NCBI GenBank assembly: GCA_902491565.1
Contig: CABUIE010000002.1
Span: 62,001-126,000, forward strand
Direction of reading: 5' to 3'
Length of the DNA: 64,000 nt
Origin: an uncultured Collinsella sp.
GTDB lineage: Bacteria > Actinomycetota > Coriobacteriia > Coriobacteriales > Coriobacteriaceae
The number at the start of each line of letters is the position of its first letter. The first letter of the stretch is position 1. The notes below the pieces were generated by a model. It did not search any database. It saw only the letters and a program-made list of their open reading frames with translations, and was not told where the DNA came from. Below are positions 8,377-17,722 of this stretch, piece by piece. A program made the position numbers and the translations under genes.

Positions 8377-10094
8377 GTGCGATACTGACCGATTGCGCGG
8401 TACTTTTCGTAGCGGAGGTTTGTGAGGGTCGCGTCGTCGAGCCGCCCAAGCGTATCGAAGGCATCAAATGCCGAGGACATGACGGCACCGGCGATCTCCT
8501 CATGCGACAGGCCCCTATCATCAACAATGCCGTCGATGATGCCGAGCGCCAACAAATCGGGGGCCGTGAGCTTAAGCGCCTCGGCGGCCTCATTCGCGCG
8601 CTCGGTATCCTTCCACAGAATCGACGCACAGGCCTCGGGGCTCACGACCGAATAGGCCGAGCTCGAGAGCATCAGGATGCGGTCGGCCACGGACAGCGCC
8701 AACGCGCCACCAGAGCCGCCCTCGCCTGTCACCACCGAGACAATCGGCGTCTTAAGGCCGCTCATCTCCATGAGGTTCTGGGCAATCGCCTCACCCTGGC
8801 CGCGTTCCTCGGCACCGATACCGCAAAACGCGCCCGAAGTATCGACCAGGCACAGAACCGGTCGACCAAACTTTTCGGCCTGGCGCATAAGGCGACGCGC
8901 TTTGCGGTAGCCCTCGGGATGTGCCATGCCAAAGTTGCGACGCATGCGCTCTTTGGTCGTGGTACCGCGCTCGATGGCGATGACCGTTACGGAGCGCCCG
9001 TCTTTCCAGCCAATGCCAGCCACCACAGCGGCGTCGTCGCCAAAGTAGCGGTCGCCGTGCAGCTCCACAAATCCATCCAGGCCCAGCGAGATCATCTCGC
9101 CTGCCGTGGCGCGATCTGCCGAGCGGGTCTGCTTGACAATCTCGAGCGCGGTTTTTGGTGCGGCCGAGCGCTTGAACAAGTGTCCCAACTTTTTGCCGCG
9201 GCGACCCGTATGCACAATCTCGTGCGGTGCCCCCAGGCCGGGCACGTGCCCTTCGTGCAGCGCCAGCAGCTCGCCCACCGTGAGCGCAATCTCGCCACGC
9301 GGAACAACGGCATCGCAAAAGCCGTGCTCCAGCAAAAACTCGGAGCGCTGGAATCCCTTGGGCAGGCGCTTGTGCATGTTCTGCTCGATCACGCGCGGGC
9401 CGGCAAATGCCGTCAGGGCATCGGGCTCAGCCAGGATAATATCGCCCTCCATGGCAAAGCTCGCGGTTACGCCTCCGGTCGTGGGGTCGGTGAGCACCGT
9501 GATATACAGACCGCCCGCCTCGCTGTGGCGCCTAACCGCCGCAGAAATCTTGGCCATCTGCATAAGCGACGTCACACCCTCTTGCATGCGCGCGCCGCCC
9601 GAAACGGTAAAGCCGACAACCGGCAATCCCAGCTCGGTCGCACGCTCAAATGTGCGACAGATCTTCTCGCCCACCACGGAGCCCATCGAGCCCATCATAA
9701 AGTTGGCATCCATAAAGAAGAGCGCGGTATCGCAACCGCAGATTTTGCCCTTGCCGCACACAACGGCATCGCGCTCGCCCGAACGTTCGCTCACGCTCTT
9801 GAGCTTGTCGGCATAGCCGGGAAACGAAAGGAAGTCCTCCGGCGCCAGACTGGCATCCCATTCCTCAAACGTGCCCTCGTCAATCGTCATGCGCATGCGG
9901 TCGCGCCCGCTCACGCGAAAGTGTTTGCCGCAACGAGGGCAGACCTCGAGGTTGTCGTGCAGGCGCGCCTCATCGATCACGCGGCGGCACTCCGGGCACT
10001 TGATAAACACGTGGCGCGCGGGAAACTCGGCGCACGACTCGGTCATCGGTCCCTCGAGGACGTTGACCGTCTTCGCTTTTCTATTCATCAGCAT
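8370..10094 (-). CDS. accDA: Acetyl-CoA carboxylase carboxyltransferase, fused beta and alpha subunits
   Basis: The carboxyltransferase moves CO2 from carboxybiotin on AccB to acetyl-CoA, giving malonyl-CoA. The 574-residue chain has an N-terminal AccD half with the zinc ribbon C33-C36-C52-C55 (CPECRR...CPRCG) and the SGGARMQEG crotonase-fold motif. A linker follows, then an AccA half from about residue 305 (ELHGDRYFGDD, GTTTKERMRRNFGMAHPEGYRK, TGEGGSGGALAL). In most bacteria the two are separate genes; here there is no stop or frameshift between them. The gene overlaps accC by 8 or 14 bases depending on which ATG is used (10088 or 10094). It is the last gene of the fab operon. Confidence 0.95.
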   Translation of the reverse strand: MLMNRKAKTVNVLEGPMTESCAEFPARHVFIKCPECRRVIDEARLHDNLEVCPRCGKHFRVSGRDRMRMTIDEGTFEEWDASLAPEDFLSFPGYADKLKSVSERSGERDAVVCGKGKICGCDTALFFMDANFMMGSMGSVVGEKICRTFERATELGLPVVGFTVSGGARMQEGVTSLMQMAKISAAVRRHSEAGGLYITVLTDPTTGGVTASFAMEGDIILAEPDALTAFAGPRVIEQNMHKRLPKGFQRSEFLLEHGFCDAVVPRGEIALTVGELLALHEGHVPGLGAPHEIVHTGRRGKKLGHLFKRSAAPKTALEIVKQTRSADRATAGEMISLGLDGFVELHGDRYFGDDAAVVAGIGWKDGRSVTVIAIERGTTTKERMRRNFGMAHPEGYRKARRLMRQAEKFGRPVLCLVDTSGAFCGIGAEERGQGEAIAQNLMEMSGLKTPIVSVVTGEGGSGGALALSVADRILMLSSSAYSVVSPEACASILWKDTERANEAAEALKLTAPDLLALGIIDGIVDDRGLSHEEIAGAVMSSAFDAFDTLGRLDDATLTNLRYEKYRAIGQYRTM

Positions 10095-11424
10095 AGAGAT
10101 GCCCCATCAGATCGGTGTGGTACATGCCCGACAAGAACTCATCGTTTGCCAGCACATCGAGCTGCAGTTCGCTGTTTTCGCTCACGCCCTCAATCACGAG
10201 CTCGCCCAGGGCCGAGCGCATCTTGCGAATGGCGCCGTCACGCGTGGGCGCACACACGATGAGCTTGCCAAGCATGGAGTCGTAGTACGGCGGAACTTCC
10301 GCACCGGTAAACATGGCGGAATCCCAGCGCACGCGCGGACCACCCGGCACACGCAACGCGGTGACCGTTCCGCATGACGGCAGAAAGTCCGGCGTTTCGG
10401 CATTGATGCGGCACTCCATGGCGTGGTTGCGGACCGGCATGTCCTCCTGCTCAAAGGGCAGAGGCTGGCCGGCTGCCACGCGCAGCTGCCACTTGACCAA
10501 GTCGGTATCGGTCACAAACTCTGTAACCGGATGCTCCACCTGCAAGCGCGTGTTCATTTCCATAAAGTAGTAATTGCCGTCGTCCGAATACAGGAACTCG
10601 ATGGTACCGGCTCCTTCGTAGCCGACGGCACGAGCCAAGTCACGCGCTGCCTTGTGCATGCGAGCACGAATGTCGTCGTGTCCGTCGAGGCACGGCGCGG
10701 GGCTCTCCTCGATCAGCTTTTGGTTGCGACGCTGCACCGAGCACTCGCGCTCGCCGAGCGAAAACACATGGCCCTGCTTATCGGCCATAATCTGTACCTC
10801 AACGTGATGAGCCGGCGCGACGAACTTCTCCATGTAGCACTCGCCGTCGCCAAAAACGGCCTCGCCCTCGGCACGCGCCTCGATGAACGCCTTTGCCGCA
10901 TCTTCCACGCGCTCGACCTTGCGAATGCCGCGACCGCCACCGCCGGCGCGCGCCTTAATAAGCACGGGGCAGCCAATGCGCTCGGCCTCGGCCGTTGCCT
11001 CCTCGGGACTTTTGAGCAAATCGCAGCCCGGCACGATGGGCACGCCCGCCGCGGCGGCCGTTCGACGCGCGGCGTCCTTGTCGCCCATGCTGTCGATCAC
11101 CTCGGCCGAAGGACCGACAAACGCCAGGCCATACTTGTCGCAGTCGCGCACGAAGCTCGCCTTCTCGGAAAAGAAACCGTAGCCAGGATGAATTGCCTTT
11201 GCCCCCGACTTCACGGCACAGGTGAGCACGGCATCGTCGTTGAGGTAGCTCTCGGCAAGACGCGGGCCGCCGATGCAATACGCCTCGTCGGCAAGCTGAA
11301 CGTGCAGCGCGTCCGCATCGGCCGTGGAATAAACGGCGACGGTCTTGATGCCCATATCGCGGCACGCGCGGATAACACGGACCGCGACTTCACCGCGGTT
11401 GGCGATGAGCACTTTGTCGAACAT
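10081..11424 (-). CDS. accC: Acetyl-CoA carboxylase, biotin carboxylase subunit
   Basis: AccC carboxylates the biotin of AccB using ATP and bicarbonate. The start is the ATG of MFDKVLIANRGEVAVR, after a GAAGGAAGG ribosome binding site region. The 447-residue length is normal. The ATP-grasp glycine loop KARAGGGGRGIRKV lies at residues 158-170, and the EMNTRLQVEHPVTE signature follows in the second half. It lies ten bases after fabZ and overlaps accDA. Confidence 0.97.
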   Translation of the reverse strand: MFDKVLIANRGEVAVRVIRACRDMGIKTVAVYSTADADALHVQLADEAYCIGGPRLAESYLNDDAVLTCAVKSGAKAIHPGYGFFSEKASFVRDCDKYGLAFVGPSAEVIDSMGDKDAARRTAAAAGVPIVPGCDLLKSPEEATAEAERIGCPVLIKARAGGGGRGIRKVERVEDAAKAFIEARAEGEAVFGDGECYMEKFVAPAHHVEVQIMADKQGHVFSLGERECSVQRRNQKLIEESPAPCLDGHDDIRARMHKAARDLARAVGYEGAGTIEFLYSDDGNYYFMEMNTRLQVEHPVTEFVTDTDLVKWQLRVAAGQPLPFEQEDMPVRNHAMECRINAETPDFLPSCGTVTALRVPGGPRVRWDSAMFTGAEVPPYYDSMLGKLIVCAPTRDGAIRKMRSALGELVIEGVSENSELQLDVLANDEFLSGMYHTDLMGHLYADE

Positions 11425-11434
11425 GAAGCCTTCC

Positions 11435-11857
11435 TTAACTTTCGTGCATGAGTGCAAAAGACATATCGGCGCGGCAGCAAACCTCACCGTTGACGCTCGC
11501 AGTACCCGTCGCAAAGCGGAACGGCCCGCGCGCACGCGTGATGGAGCACACCAGATCCACCGTGTCGCCCGGGCGCACCGGACGCTTAAAGCGCACCTTA
11601 TCGAGGCTCGTATAGAACGGCGTCGCGCCGCGCGCCTCCTCATCGCCCATCAGCAGCACGCAACAGTTTTGGGCGAGCATCTCGCACTGAATCACGCCGG
11701 GGACTACCGGGTTTCCCGGAAAATGCCCCTGCAAAAAGTACTCGTCACCCGTAATCGTGATCTTGCCGTGGGCCTCGTCGCCCACCAGCTCGGCCTCGTC
11801 GAGCAAAAGCATCGGTTCGCGATGCGGTAACAGCTTCTTGAGCTCTTCTTTGTTCAT
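11435..11857 (-). CDS. fabZ: 3-hydroxyacyl-ACP dehydratase
   Basis: FabZ removes water from 3-hydroxyacyl-ACP in the elongation cycle. The hot-dog fold signature GHFPGNPVVPGV carries the catalytic His45, and Glu59 lies in the following helix (QCEMLAQ). I use the ATG at 11857, eight bases after AGG; an ATG at 11863 and a GTG at 11866 are also in frame but too close to that site. The 140-residue length is typical. It starts about ten bases after the accB stop. Confidence 0.95.
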   Translation of the reverse strand: MNKEELKKLLPHREPMLLLDEAELVGDEAHGKITITGDEYFLQGHFPGNPVVPGVIQCEMLAQNCCVLLMGDEEARGATPFYTSLDKVRFKRPVRPGDTVDLVCSITRARGPFRFATGTASVNGEVCCRADMSFALMHES

Positions 11858-11866
11858 GGACATCAC

Positions 11867-12343
11867 CTATCCGATCCTCATAAGGCAACTGCCGAACTCC
11901 ACGAGGTCGCCGTCGGCCACGCAGATCTCGAGCACCTCGCCGTCTGCCTCGGCCGTCACCTCGTTGAGAACCTTCATGGCCTCGATGATGCAGAGGGTCT
12001 CACCGGCCTTGACCTTGGAGCCCACGTGCACAAACGGCTCGTCGCCCGGCGCCGGGGCAGCATAGAACACGCCGACCATGGGAGCGGTCACCTCGATGCC
12101 CTTGGGCTCCGGTGCGGCGGCAGGCGTCTGCGCGGCGGGCTCCGGTGCGGCGGCAGGCATGGCGACAGGAGCCACCGCCGGAGCAGTCACGGCACCCGGC
12201 ATAGGCATGGGCACGGCAACCGGCTGTGCGGCGCTCGCGCGCTCGAGTTCGACCGCGGTGCCATCGGGCTCCTCAACGCGTACGCGCGTGAGGCCGCGGT
12301 CCTCCATAACATCGGCTATCTCGGCAAGTCTTTTGGAATCCAT
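11867..12343 (-). CDS. accB: Biotin carboxyl carrier protein of acetyl-CoA carboxylase
   Basis: AccB carries the biotin cofactor between the carboxylase and carboxyltransferase. The biotinyl domain is at the C terminus (from about residue 83) with the modified Lys124 in EAMKVLNEV. An Ala/Pro-rich linker (residues 40-80) joins it to an N-terminal helix, the usual layout for 158 residues. The product is the expected substrate of the BirA encoded divergently at the other end of the operon. Confidence 0.97.
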   Translation of the reverse strand: MDSKRLAEIADVMEDRGLTRVRVEEPDGTAVELERASAAQPVAVPMPMPGAVTAPAVAPVAMPAAAPEPAAQTPAAAPEPKGIEVTAPMVGVFYAAPAPGDEPFVHVGSKVKAGETLCIIEAMKVLNEVTAEADGEVLEICVADGDLVEFGSCLMRIG

Positions 12344-12346
12344 GCT

Positions 12347-13594
12347 CTAGCTCCTCGTATATCTACGCAGCGCGATGGCGGCGTTGTGCCCGCCAAAGCC
12401 CAGGTTGGTCGAAAGCGCCCAGGTAAGGTCGGCGCGAACCGCGCGATTGGGCGTGTAGTCAAGATCGCAGGCGGGATCGGGCGTGTGGTAGTTAATGGTC
12501 GGCGGCACCACGCCCTGCTCGAGCGCCATGGCGCAGGCCATGACCTCGATGGCGCCCGTGGCACCGATCATGTGGCCGGTCATCGACTTAGTCGACGAGA
12601 CATGCGCGGCGCGCGCCGCGTCCTCGCCGAGCGCCCGCTTAATGCCCGCCGTCTCGGACGAATCGTTGAGTTTGGTCGAGGTGCCGTGGGCATTGATGTA
12701 GAGGCCCTCGGAAGGCTTGACGTCGCCCTCGGCAACCGCCAGCGATATCGCACGGGCAATGCCGGCAGCCTCGGGATCGGGGCTCGTGATGTGGTAGGCG
12801 TCATCGGTGTTGCCGTAGCCCACGACCTCGGCATAAATGTGCGCACCGCGCGCCTGCGCATGTTCCATGCTCTCGAGTACCAGCACGCAGGCGCCCTCGC
12901 CCATCACAAAGCCATCGCGGTCTGCATCGAACGGACGGCAAGCCGTCGCGGGATCAGGGTTGGTGGTCAATGCGCGGCAGGACGTAAAGCCCGCAACGGC
13001 ATCGGGGATAATTGCGGCCTCGGCACCGCCGGCGAGAATCGCATCGGCATAGCCGTGCTTGATGGCGCGGAACGCCTCGCCCACCGCATGGGCCGAGGTC
13101 GCGCACGCGGTCACCACGGGCAGGGTCGGGCCCTTTGCCTTGTGGCGAATCGCGATATTGCCCGATGCCATGTTGGGGATCATCATCGCGATCATATAGG
13201 GCGATGCACGGCGGGGCCCCCGGTCGGCGATCGTATGGACGTTGTCGACGAGCGTCTGCATGCCGCCCACGCCCGAGCCCACGTAGACGCCCAGGCGCTC
13301 TCGATCGACGGCGCCTTCGACATCGAAGCCTGCATCGTGCATGGCCTCGTCCGAAGCCGCCAGTGCAAACTGAACGCAGGGGTCCAGGTGCTTGGCGTCA
13401 CGCTTGCCAAAGTACTCGTTACCGTCAAAACCCTTGACCTCGGCCGCCACCTTGACGGTAAACGCATCGGTATCGAAGTGCGTGATCGGGCCGATGCCGC
13501 ACGTGCCGGCGCACATGGCCGCCCAGGTGGCAAGCGCGGTGTTGCCGAGCGGCGATACGGCACCGATGCCGGTGATTGCAACTCTCTGTTCCAT
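12347..13594 (-). CDS. fabF: 3-oxoacyl-ACP synthase II
   Basis: FabF condenses acyl-ACP with malonyl-ACP. The ATG of MEQRVAITGIG is chosen because GAGGAG lies six bases upstream; the frame is open a little further. The 415-residue protein has the catalytic Cys164 (VVTACATSAHA) and the two active-site His motifs NAHGTST and KSMTGHMIGATG. It lies in the fabG-fabF-accB order. Confidence 0.97.
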   Translation of the reverse strand: MEQRVAITGIGAVSPLGNTALATWAAMCAGTCGIGPITHFDTDAFTVKVAAEVKGFDGNEYFGKRDAKHLDPCVQFALAASDEAMHDAGFDVEGAVDRERLGVYVGSGVGGMQTLVDNVHTIADRGPRRASPYMIAMMIPNMASGNIAIRHKAKGPTLPVVTACATSAHAVGEAFRAIKHGYADAILAGGAEAAIIPDAVAGFTSCRALTTNPDPATACRPFDADRDGFVMGEGACVLVLESMEHAQARGAHIYAEVVGYGNTDDAYHITSPDPEAAGIARAISLAVAEGDVKPSEGLYINAHGTSTKLNDSSETAGIKRALGEDAARAAHVSSTKSMTGHMIGATGAIEVMACAMALEQGVVPPTINYHTPDPACDLDYTPNRAVRADLTWALSTNLGFGGHNAAIALRRYTRS

Positions 13595-13633
13595 CATGGT
13601 CTCCTCATCCAAGCCGTTCTTCGGCCCTGGTTT

Positions 13634-14407
13634 CTACATCGCCATTCCGCCGTCGACGCGCACGACCTCGCCCGTAATGTAGGCAGCCGCATCGCTCGCC
13701 AAAAAGCGCACCACGCCGGCCACCTCCTCGGGGCACGCCATGCGCTTAAGGGGAATCTGTTCCTCGGTTGCCGCACGCACCTTTTCCGAGAGCTTTGCCG
13801 TCATATCTGTCTCGACAAACCCGGGGGCGACCGCGTTCACTCGTACGCCGCGGGGCGCAAGCTCGCGCGCAACTGCCTTGGTCAGACCGATGACGCCCGC
13901 CTTGGAGGCGGCGTAGTTGGCCTGCCCGGTATTGCCCATCAGGCCCACAACCGAGCTCATGTTGATGACGCAACCGCCGCGCTTGCGCATAAAGGTCTTG
14001 GTGAGCGCGCGCGTCGTATTGAACGTGCCCTTGAGATTGACATCGAGCACGCGGTCGAAGGCATCGTCACCCATACGCATGAGCAGGCCGTCGCGCGTGA
14101 TGCCGGCGTTGTTGACGAGCGCCCAAATGGAGCCAAAGTCGTTGAGGACCGTCTCCACGCAAGTGTTGACGGCAGCGGGGTCGGCCACGTCGCATTGATA
14201 TGCGCGCGCCGTGGCGCCAGCCGCCTCACAGGCTTCGCACGTCTCGCGCGCCGCATCTGCGCTACCGGCATAGACGACGGCGATATCAAAGCCGTCCTCC
14301 GCCAGGCCCACGGCACAAGCGCGACCGATGCCGCGCGAGCCGCCCGTGACAAGCGCCACGCGACGTGAGTCGTTGCGCTCGAGCGCGCCGTTGTTCAAGT
14401 TGCCCAT
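13634..14407 (-). CDS. fabG: 3-oxoacyl-ACP reductase
   Basis: FabG is the NADPH-dependent short-chain reductase of the cycle. The cofactor loop TGGSRGIGRA is at residues 21-30, NNAG follows at the middle, and the Ser-Tyr-Lys triad lies in NMSSVVGLMGN and ANYAASKAG. Length is 257 residues, slightly longer than E. coli FabG because of a short polar N-terminal lead (MGNLNNGALERN). Confidence 0.96.
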   Translation of the reverse strand: MGNLNNGALERNDSRRVALVTGGSRGIGRACAVGLAEDGFDIAVVYAGSADAARETCEACEAAGATARAYQCDVADPAAVNTCVETVLNDFGSIWALVNNAGITRDGLLMRMGDDAFDRVLDVNLKGTFNTTRALTKTFMRKRGGCVINMSSVVGLMGNTGQANYAASKAGVIGLTKAVARELAPRGVRVNAVAPGFVETDMTAKLSEKVRAATEEQIPLKRMACPEEVAGVVRFLASDAAAYITGEVVRVDGGMAM

Positions 14408-14437
14408 GTCATTCCTTTCGGGTTACAGCCCTGTGAA

Positions 14438-15370
14438 CTATGCGAGCTCGTCGGCAATAGCTGCGACCTGCTCGACCGTTTCGCACGAATACACACGAAC
14501 GTCGCTCAGCGTACGCTTGACCAGGCCCGACAGCGTTTTGCCGGGGCCGACCTCAATAAACGTGTCGATGCCTTGATCCTGCAGAGCATGCAGCGTGTCG
14601 ACCCAGCGCACGGCATGACTCACCTGGTTGGCCAGCACCTCCGATGCCGTCTGGGGGTCCGCCGGATAGGGCGCCGCTGTCATATTTGCCAAAACAGGAA
14701 TGAGCAACGGGGACGGCGCGTGACCGGCCTCAATATATGCGGCAAGGCCACAGGCCGCCTCGGCCATATAGGGGCTATGAAATGCACCCGACACCGCGAC
14801 CTTCATGGCGCGGCCGCCAGCCTCTTTTACTAGGACGTCGAGGGTCTGCAGCGCATCGGGCGCTCCGGCCACAACCGTCTGCTGGGGACTGTTGTAGTTG
14901 ACCGGCCAGCAGTCCTCGCCGGCCTGCGCAGCCAGGTTCTCGACTTGCGCAGCATCAAGTTTGATGACGGCGCGCATGCCGCCGGGGTGACGCTCGGCCG
15001 CCGTGGCCATCAATGCCGCGCGCTCACACACGAGCTCAAAACCCGCTCGCGTATCGAATGCCCCCGCAAAGGTGAGTGCAGCGACCTCGCCCAGCGAGAA
15101 TCCCGCACAGGCGGCAGGCACCACGCCGCGCTCGCGCAGGGCGACGGCGACAGCCAAGTCGTGCACGAACACGCAAGGCTGCGTGTTCTCGGTCTGCGAG
15201 AGCTCCTCCTTGGAGGCGCTCCGGCACTGCTCGCTCGTCCCCGGGCGCACCTCATCGGCAATGGCGAACACCTCGGCAGCCGCCGGCGATGTCTCGATCA
15301 AGTCGACGCCCATCGCGGGGTGCTGGGCACCCTGGCCGGCAAACAAAAACGCTACGCCACCCATGCGCAC
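14438..15370 (-). CDS. fabD: Malonyl-CoA:ACP transacylase
   Basis: FabD moves malonyl groups from CoA to ACP. The nucleophile Ser92 is in CAGFSLGEVAAL and the catalytic His198 in SGAFHSPYM; QGAQ near residue 14 forms the oxyanion region. The residue before the nucleophile is Phe rather than the His of E. coli; Leu occurs at this position in streptococci, so the change is not suspicious. It overlaps the end of fabK by 19 bases (13 if the second ATG is used). Length 310 residues. Confidence 0.96.
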   Translation of the reverse strand: MRMGGVAFLFAGQGAQHPAMGVDLIETSPAAAEVFAIADEVRPGTSEQCRSASKEELSQTENTQPCVFVHDLAVAVALRERGVVPAACAGFSLGEVAALTFAGAFDTRAGFELVCERAALMATAAERHPGGMRAVIKLDAAQVENLAAQAGEDCWPVNYNSPQQTVVAGAPDALQTLDVLVKEAGGRAMKVAVSGAFHSPYMAEAACGLAAYIEAGHAPSPLLIPVLANMTAAPYPADPQTASEVLANQVSHAVRWVDTLHALQDQGIDTFIEVGPGKTLSGLVKRTLSDVRVYSCETVEQVAAIADELA

Positions 15371-16296
15371 GCACCCTTCAGGACGTGCTCGGCGCCATCG
15401 ACCAGGTCGTCAACGATTTCGCGTGCGCTCTGGCGCTCGTTGACCATGCCGGCAATCTGTCCACACAAAAACGAACCCTCTTCGTAGTTGCCGTCCTTGG
15501 CGGCCTTACGCAGCGCACCGGTTCCCATAGCACCGAGCTCCTCGGCACTCGCGCCGGAACCCTCGCTCTTGGCATAGGCGTTGGTGAAGGGGCTCTTGAG
15601 GGCGCGCACTGGATGTCCCGTCGAGCGACCGGTCGCACGCGTCGAAGTGTCGTTGGCCTTCAGGACCATCTCTTTGTACTGCTCCGAGACGGTGCACTCG
15701 TCTGCGACCAGAAAGCGCGTACCCACTTGCACGCCTTCGGCGCCCAGCATAATGGCGGCCGCCACGCCGCGGCCGTCGGCAATACCGCCGGCGGCCACGA
15801 CGGGAATGTCAACCGCATCGACGACCTGCGGCACCAGTGCCATCGTCGAGGTCTCGCCAATATGGCCACCCGATTCGGTACCCTCGGCAACAACCGCCGT
15901 GGCTCCACGACGTGCCACGAGGCGCGCCAGCGCCACCGAGGCAACGACCGGGATGACCTTGATGCCCGCCTCGTTCCACGCCTTCATGTACTTGGCGGGA
16001 TTGCCGGCGCCCGTCACGACAACCGGCACTCGCTCGTCAATCACGACCTGCGCGACCTCGTCGGCAAACGGGCTCATGAGCATGACGTTGACGCCAAAGG
16101 GCTTATCCGTCTTGGCGCGCAGCTCATGAATCTGGTCGCGAAGCCAGTTGGCGTCGGCGTTCATGGCCGCGATGATGCCTAAGCCACCCGCCTCGGACAC
16201 TGCGGACGCCAGCGAGGCATCGGCAATCCAGGCCATACCGCCCTGGAACACGGGCTTTTCGATGCCGAGCAGATCGCAGAGAGGAGTCTTGAGCAT
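15352..16296 (-). CDS. fabK: Enoyl-ACP reductase II (FMN-dependent)
   Basis: FabK performs the last reductive step of elongation with NAD(P)H and FMN. The 314-residue TIM-barrel protein of the nitronate-monooxygenase superfamily shows PVFQGGMAWIADASLA at the N terminus, AEGTESGGHIGE for flavin phosphate binding, and VVAAGGIADGRG. Its place between acpP and fabD matches the Streptococcus fab operon and distinguishes it from free-standing nitronate monooxygenases. No fabI is present here. Confidence 0.93.
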   Translation of the reverse strand: MLKTPLCDLLGIEKPVFQGGMAWIADASLASAVSEAGGLGIIAAMNADANWLRDQIHELRAKTDKPFGVNVMLMSPFADEVAQVVIDERVPVVVTGAGNPAKYMKAWNEAGIKVIPVVASVALARLVARRGATAVVAEGTESGGHIGETSTMALVPQVVDAVDIPVVAAGGIADGRGVAAAIMLGAEGVQVGTRFLVADECTVSEQYKEMVLKANDTSTRATGRSTGHPVRALKSPFTNAYAKSEGSGASAEELGAMGTGALRKAAKDGNYEEGSFLCGQIAGMVNERQSAREIVDDLVDGAEHVLKGACAWVA

Positions 16297-16298
16297 CT

Positions 16299-16535
16299 CT
16301 ACTTCTCCAATGCCGCCTCGACCGTATCGGCGAACTCGCCGACCGTCTTGGGGTTCTCCTCGGTATCGAGCTGGATGCCAAACTCGTCCTCGACGGCAAC
16401 GAGGATCTCGACGGTGCCCAGGCTGTCGAGACCAATCTCCTCGAGCGTGGACTCGGGCTTCATCTCGACATCGTCAAGACCGGCGGTCTCGCGGATAACG
16501 TCGCAAACGCGCTCGAAGGTCTTCTGATCTGCCAT
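16299..16535 (-). CDS. acpP: Acyl carrier protein
   Basis: ACP holds growing acyl chains on 4'-phosphopantetheine. The 78-residue acidic protein has the attachment Ser38 in GLDSLGTVE. It lies two bases upstream of fabK and about 50 bases downstream of fabH, and has an AGGAGAA ribosome binding site. Confidence 0.97.
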   Translation of the reverse strand: MADQKTFERVCDVIRETAGLDDVEMKPESTLEEIGLDSLGTVEILVAVEDEFGIQLDTEENPKTVGEFADTVEAALEK

Positions 16536-16586
16536 GGTAGTTCTCCTTTGGTTGTGCCCTAGGGCGTTTTTATTTCCTATGTGCGA

Positions 16587-17546
16587 CTACTTCCAACGAA
16601 GCAGATAGCCACCTATATCCAGACCGGCGCCAAATCCAACCAAGGCGATGGTGTCGCCTGTGTGAAGTGCACCGGCGTTTGCCAGCCGGTCGAGGGCAAG
16701 CGGAATGCATGCGCTCGAAATGTTGCCGGTCTCGCGCAACGTGCGAACCACGCGCTCGTCCGGCACGCCCAGGCGCTTGACCGCCTGGCTCAGGATTCGT
16801 TCGTTAGCCTGATGGAATACAAAATGATCGATGTCTTCGACCAAAATGCCCGCATCGATCGCAAGCTTATGGACCGTGTCGCAGATGGCGTTGACGCCGA
16901 ACTTGAACACGCGGCGGCCATTCATGGACAGCACGCTCGCGCTATCTGCGGAAGCCTTAAACGGCGAGGTACCGACCAGACCGGGAACGCGCAACGTCTC
17001 GACGTCGGGCGCCGTCGAAAGCTCAACGGCAAGGGGGTTGTCTCCCCCAGCTTCAATCACTGCGGCGCCTGCCCCATCGCCAAAAAGCACGCAGGTGGCA
17101 CGGTCGGTCCAGTCGAGCGCGCGCGTCATCTGCTCGGCAGCAACAACAAGCACGCGCTCGGCACGGCCGCGGGCGATATAGCCCTCGGCGACATCGAGCG
17201 CAAATACGAAGCCGGCACAAGCCGCCGAGACATCGAAGGCAGGGCACGTCGCGCCTAGTCGCTCAGCAACGGCACACGCCTCAGCGGGAACAAGGTGGTC
17301 ACCCGTCGTCGTCGAGCAGACGATCAGATCCAGCTGGCTCGCGTCGATTCCGGACACCTGGAGTGCCCGCTCGCTCGCCGCTACGGCAAGGTCGTCAAGT
17401 GACTCGGTGGTGCAGACATGGCGGCTCTTGATACCTGTGCGAGTAAAAATCCACTCATCCGAGGTATCGAGGAACTCAGACAGCTCGTCATTGGAAACAC
17501 TGCGCTCAGGAAGTGCCGAACCTGTTCCAAGAATCGTGAAACCCAT
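16587..17546 (-). CDS. fabH: 3-oxoacyl-ACP synthase III
   Basis: FabH starts fatty acid synthesis by condensing an acyl-CoA with malonyl-ACP. The start is the ATG of MGFTILGTGSALPE, seven bases after a perfect AGGAGG. The 319-residue enzyme has catalytic Cys110 (VSAACAGFVFAL), His in FVFHQANERI and Asn in GNISSACIPLAL. It is the first gene of the ten-gene fab/acc operon. The upstream region shared with birA carries two near-identical 18-base repeats. Confidence 0.96.
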   Translation of the reverse strand: MGFTILGTGSALPERSVSNDELSEFLDTSDEWIFTRTGIKSRHVCTTESLDDLAVAASERALQVSGIDASQLDLIVCSTTTGDHLVPAEACAVAERLGATCPAFDVSAACAGFVFALDVAEGYIARGRAERVLVVAAEQMTRALDWTDRATCVLFGDGAGAAVIEAGGDNPLAVELSTAPDVETLRVPGLVGTSPFKASADSASVLSMNGRRVFKFGVNAICDTVHKLAIDAGILVEDIDHFVFHQANERILSQAVKRLGVPDERVVRTLRETGNISSACIPLALDRLANAGALHTGDTIALVGFGAGLDIGGYLLRWK

Positions 17547-17563
17547 CACTAACCTCCTTTGAG

Positions 17564-17629
17564 TTGTTGACGTGTTTACATCGACCAAGAGAGGATAACG
17601 CATTTCAGTCTTTGTTGACGTGTTAACAT
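17564..17629. promoter_or_regulatory. Two 18-base direct repeats between fabH and birA
   Basis: TTGTTGACGTGTTTACAT (17564-17581) and TTGTTGACGTGTTAACAT (17612-17629) differ at one position and are spaced 48 bases apart in the divergent intergenic region. The second contains the palindrome TGTTAACA and a TTGACG that could be the birA -35. They are good candidates for binding sites of a regulator controlling both fatty acid synthesis and biotin attachment; its identity is unknown. Confidence 0.55.
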
Positions 17630-17722
17630 TAAATTGTCCAAATGCGACAAAGGCTTCACATTGTGTCTATCTCTCGACACCATTGCGTCATTCACTTATT
17701 CAATAAGGAGGTAGCAGCCGCT

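Noticed and set aside
15100..15130. FabD active-site motif GFSLGE considered as a damaged GHSLGE
   Set aside because: The catalytic Ser and the distal His are both present and the residue before the Ser varies in functional homologues (Leu in streptococci).
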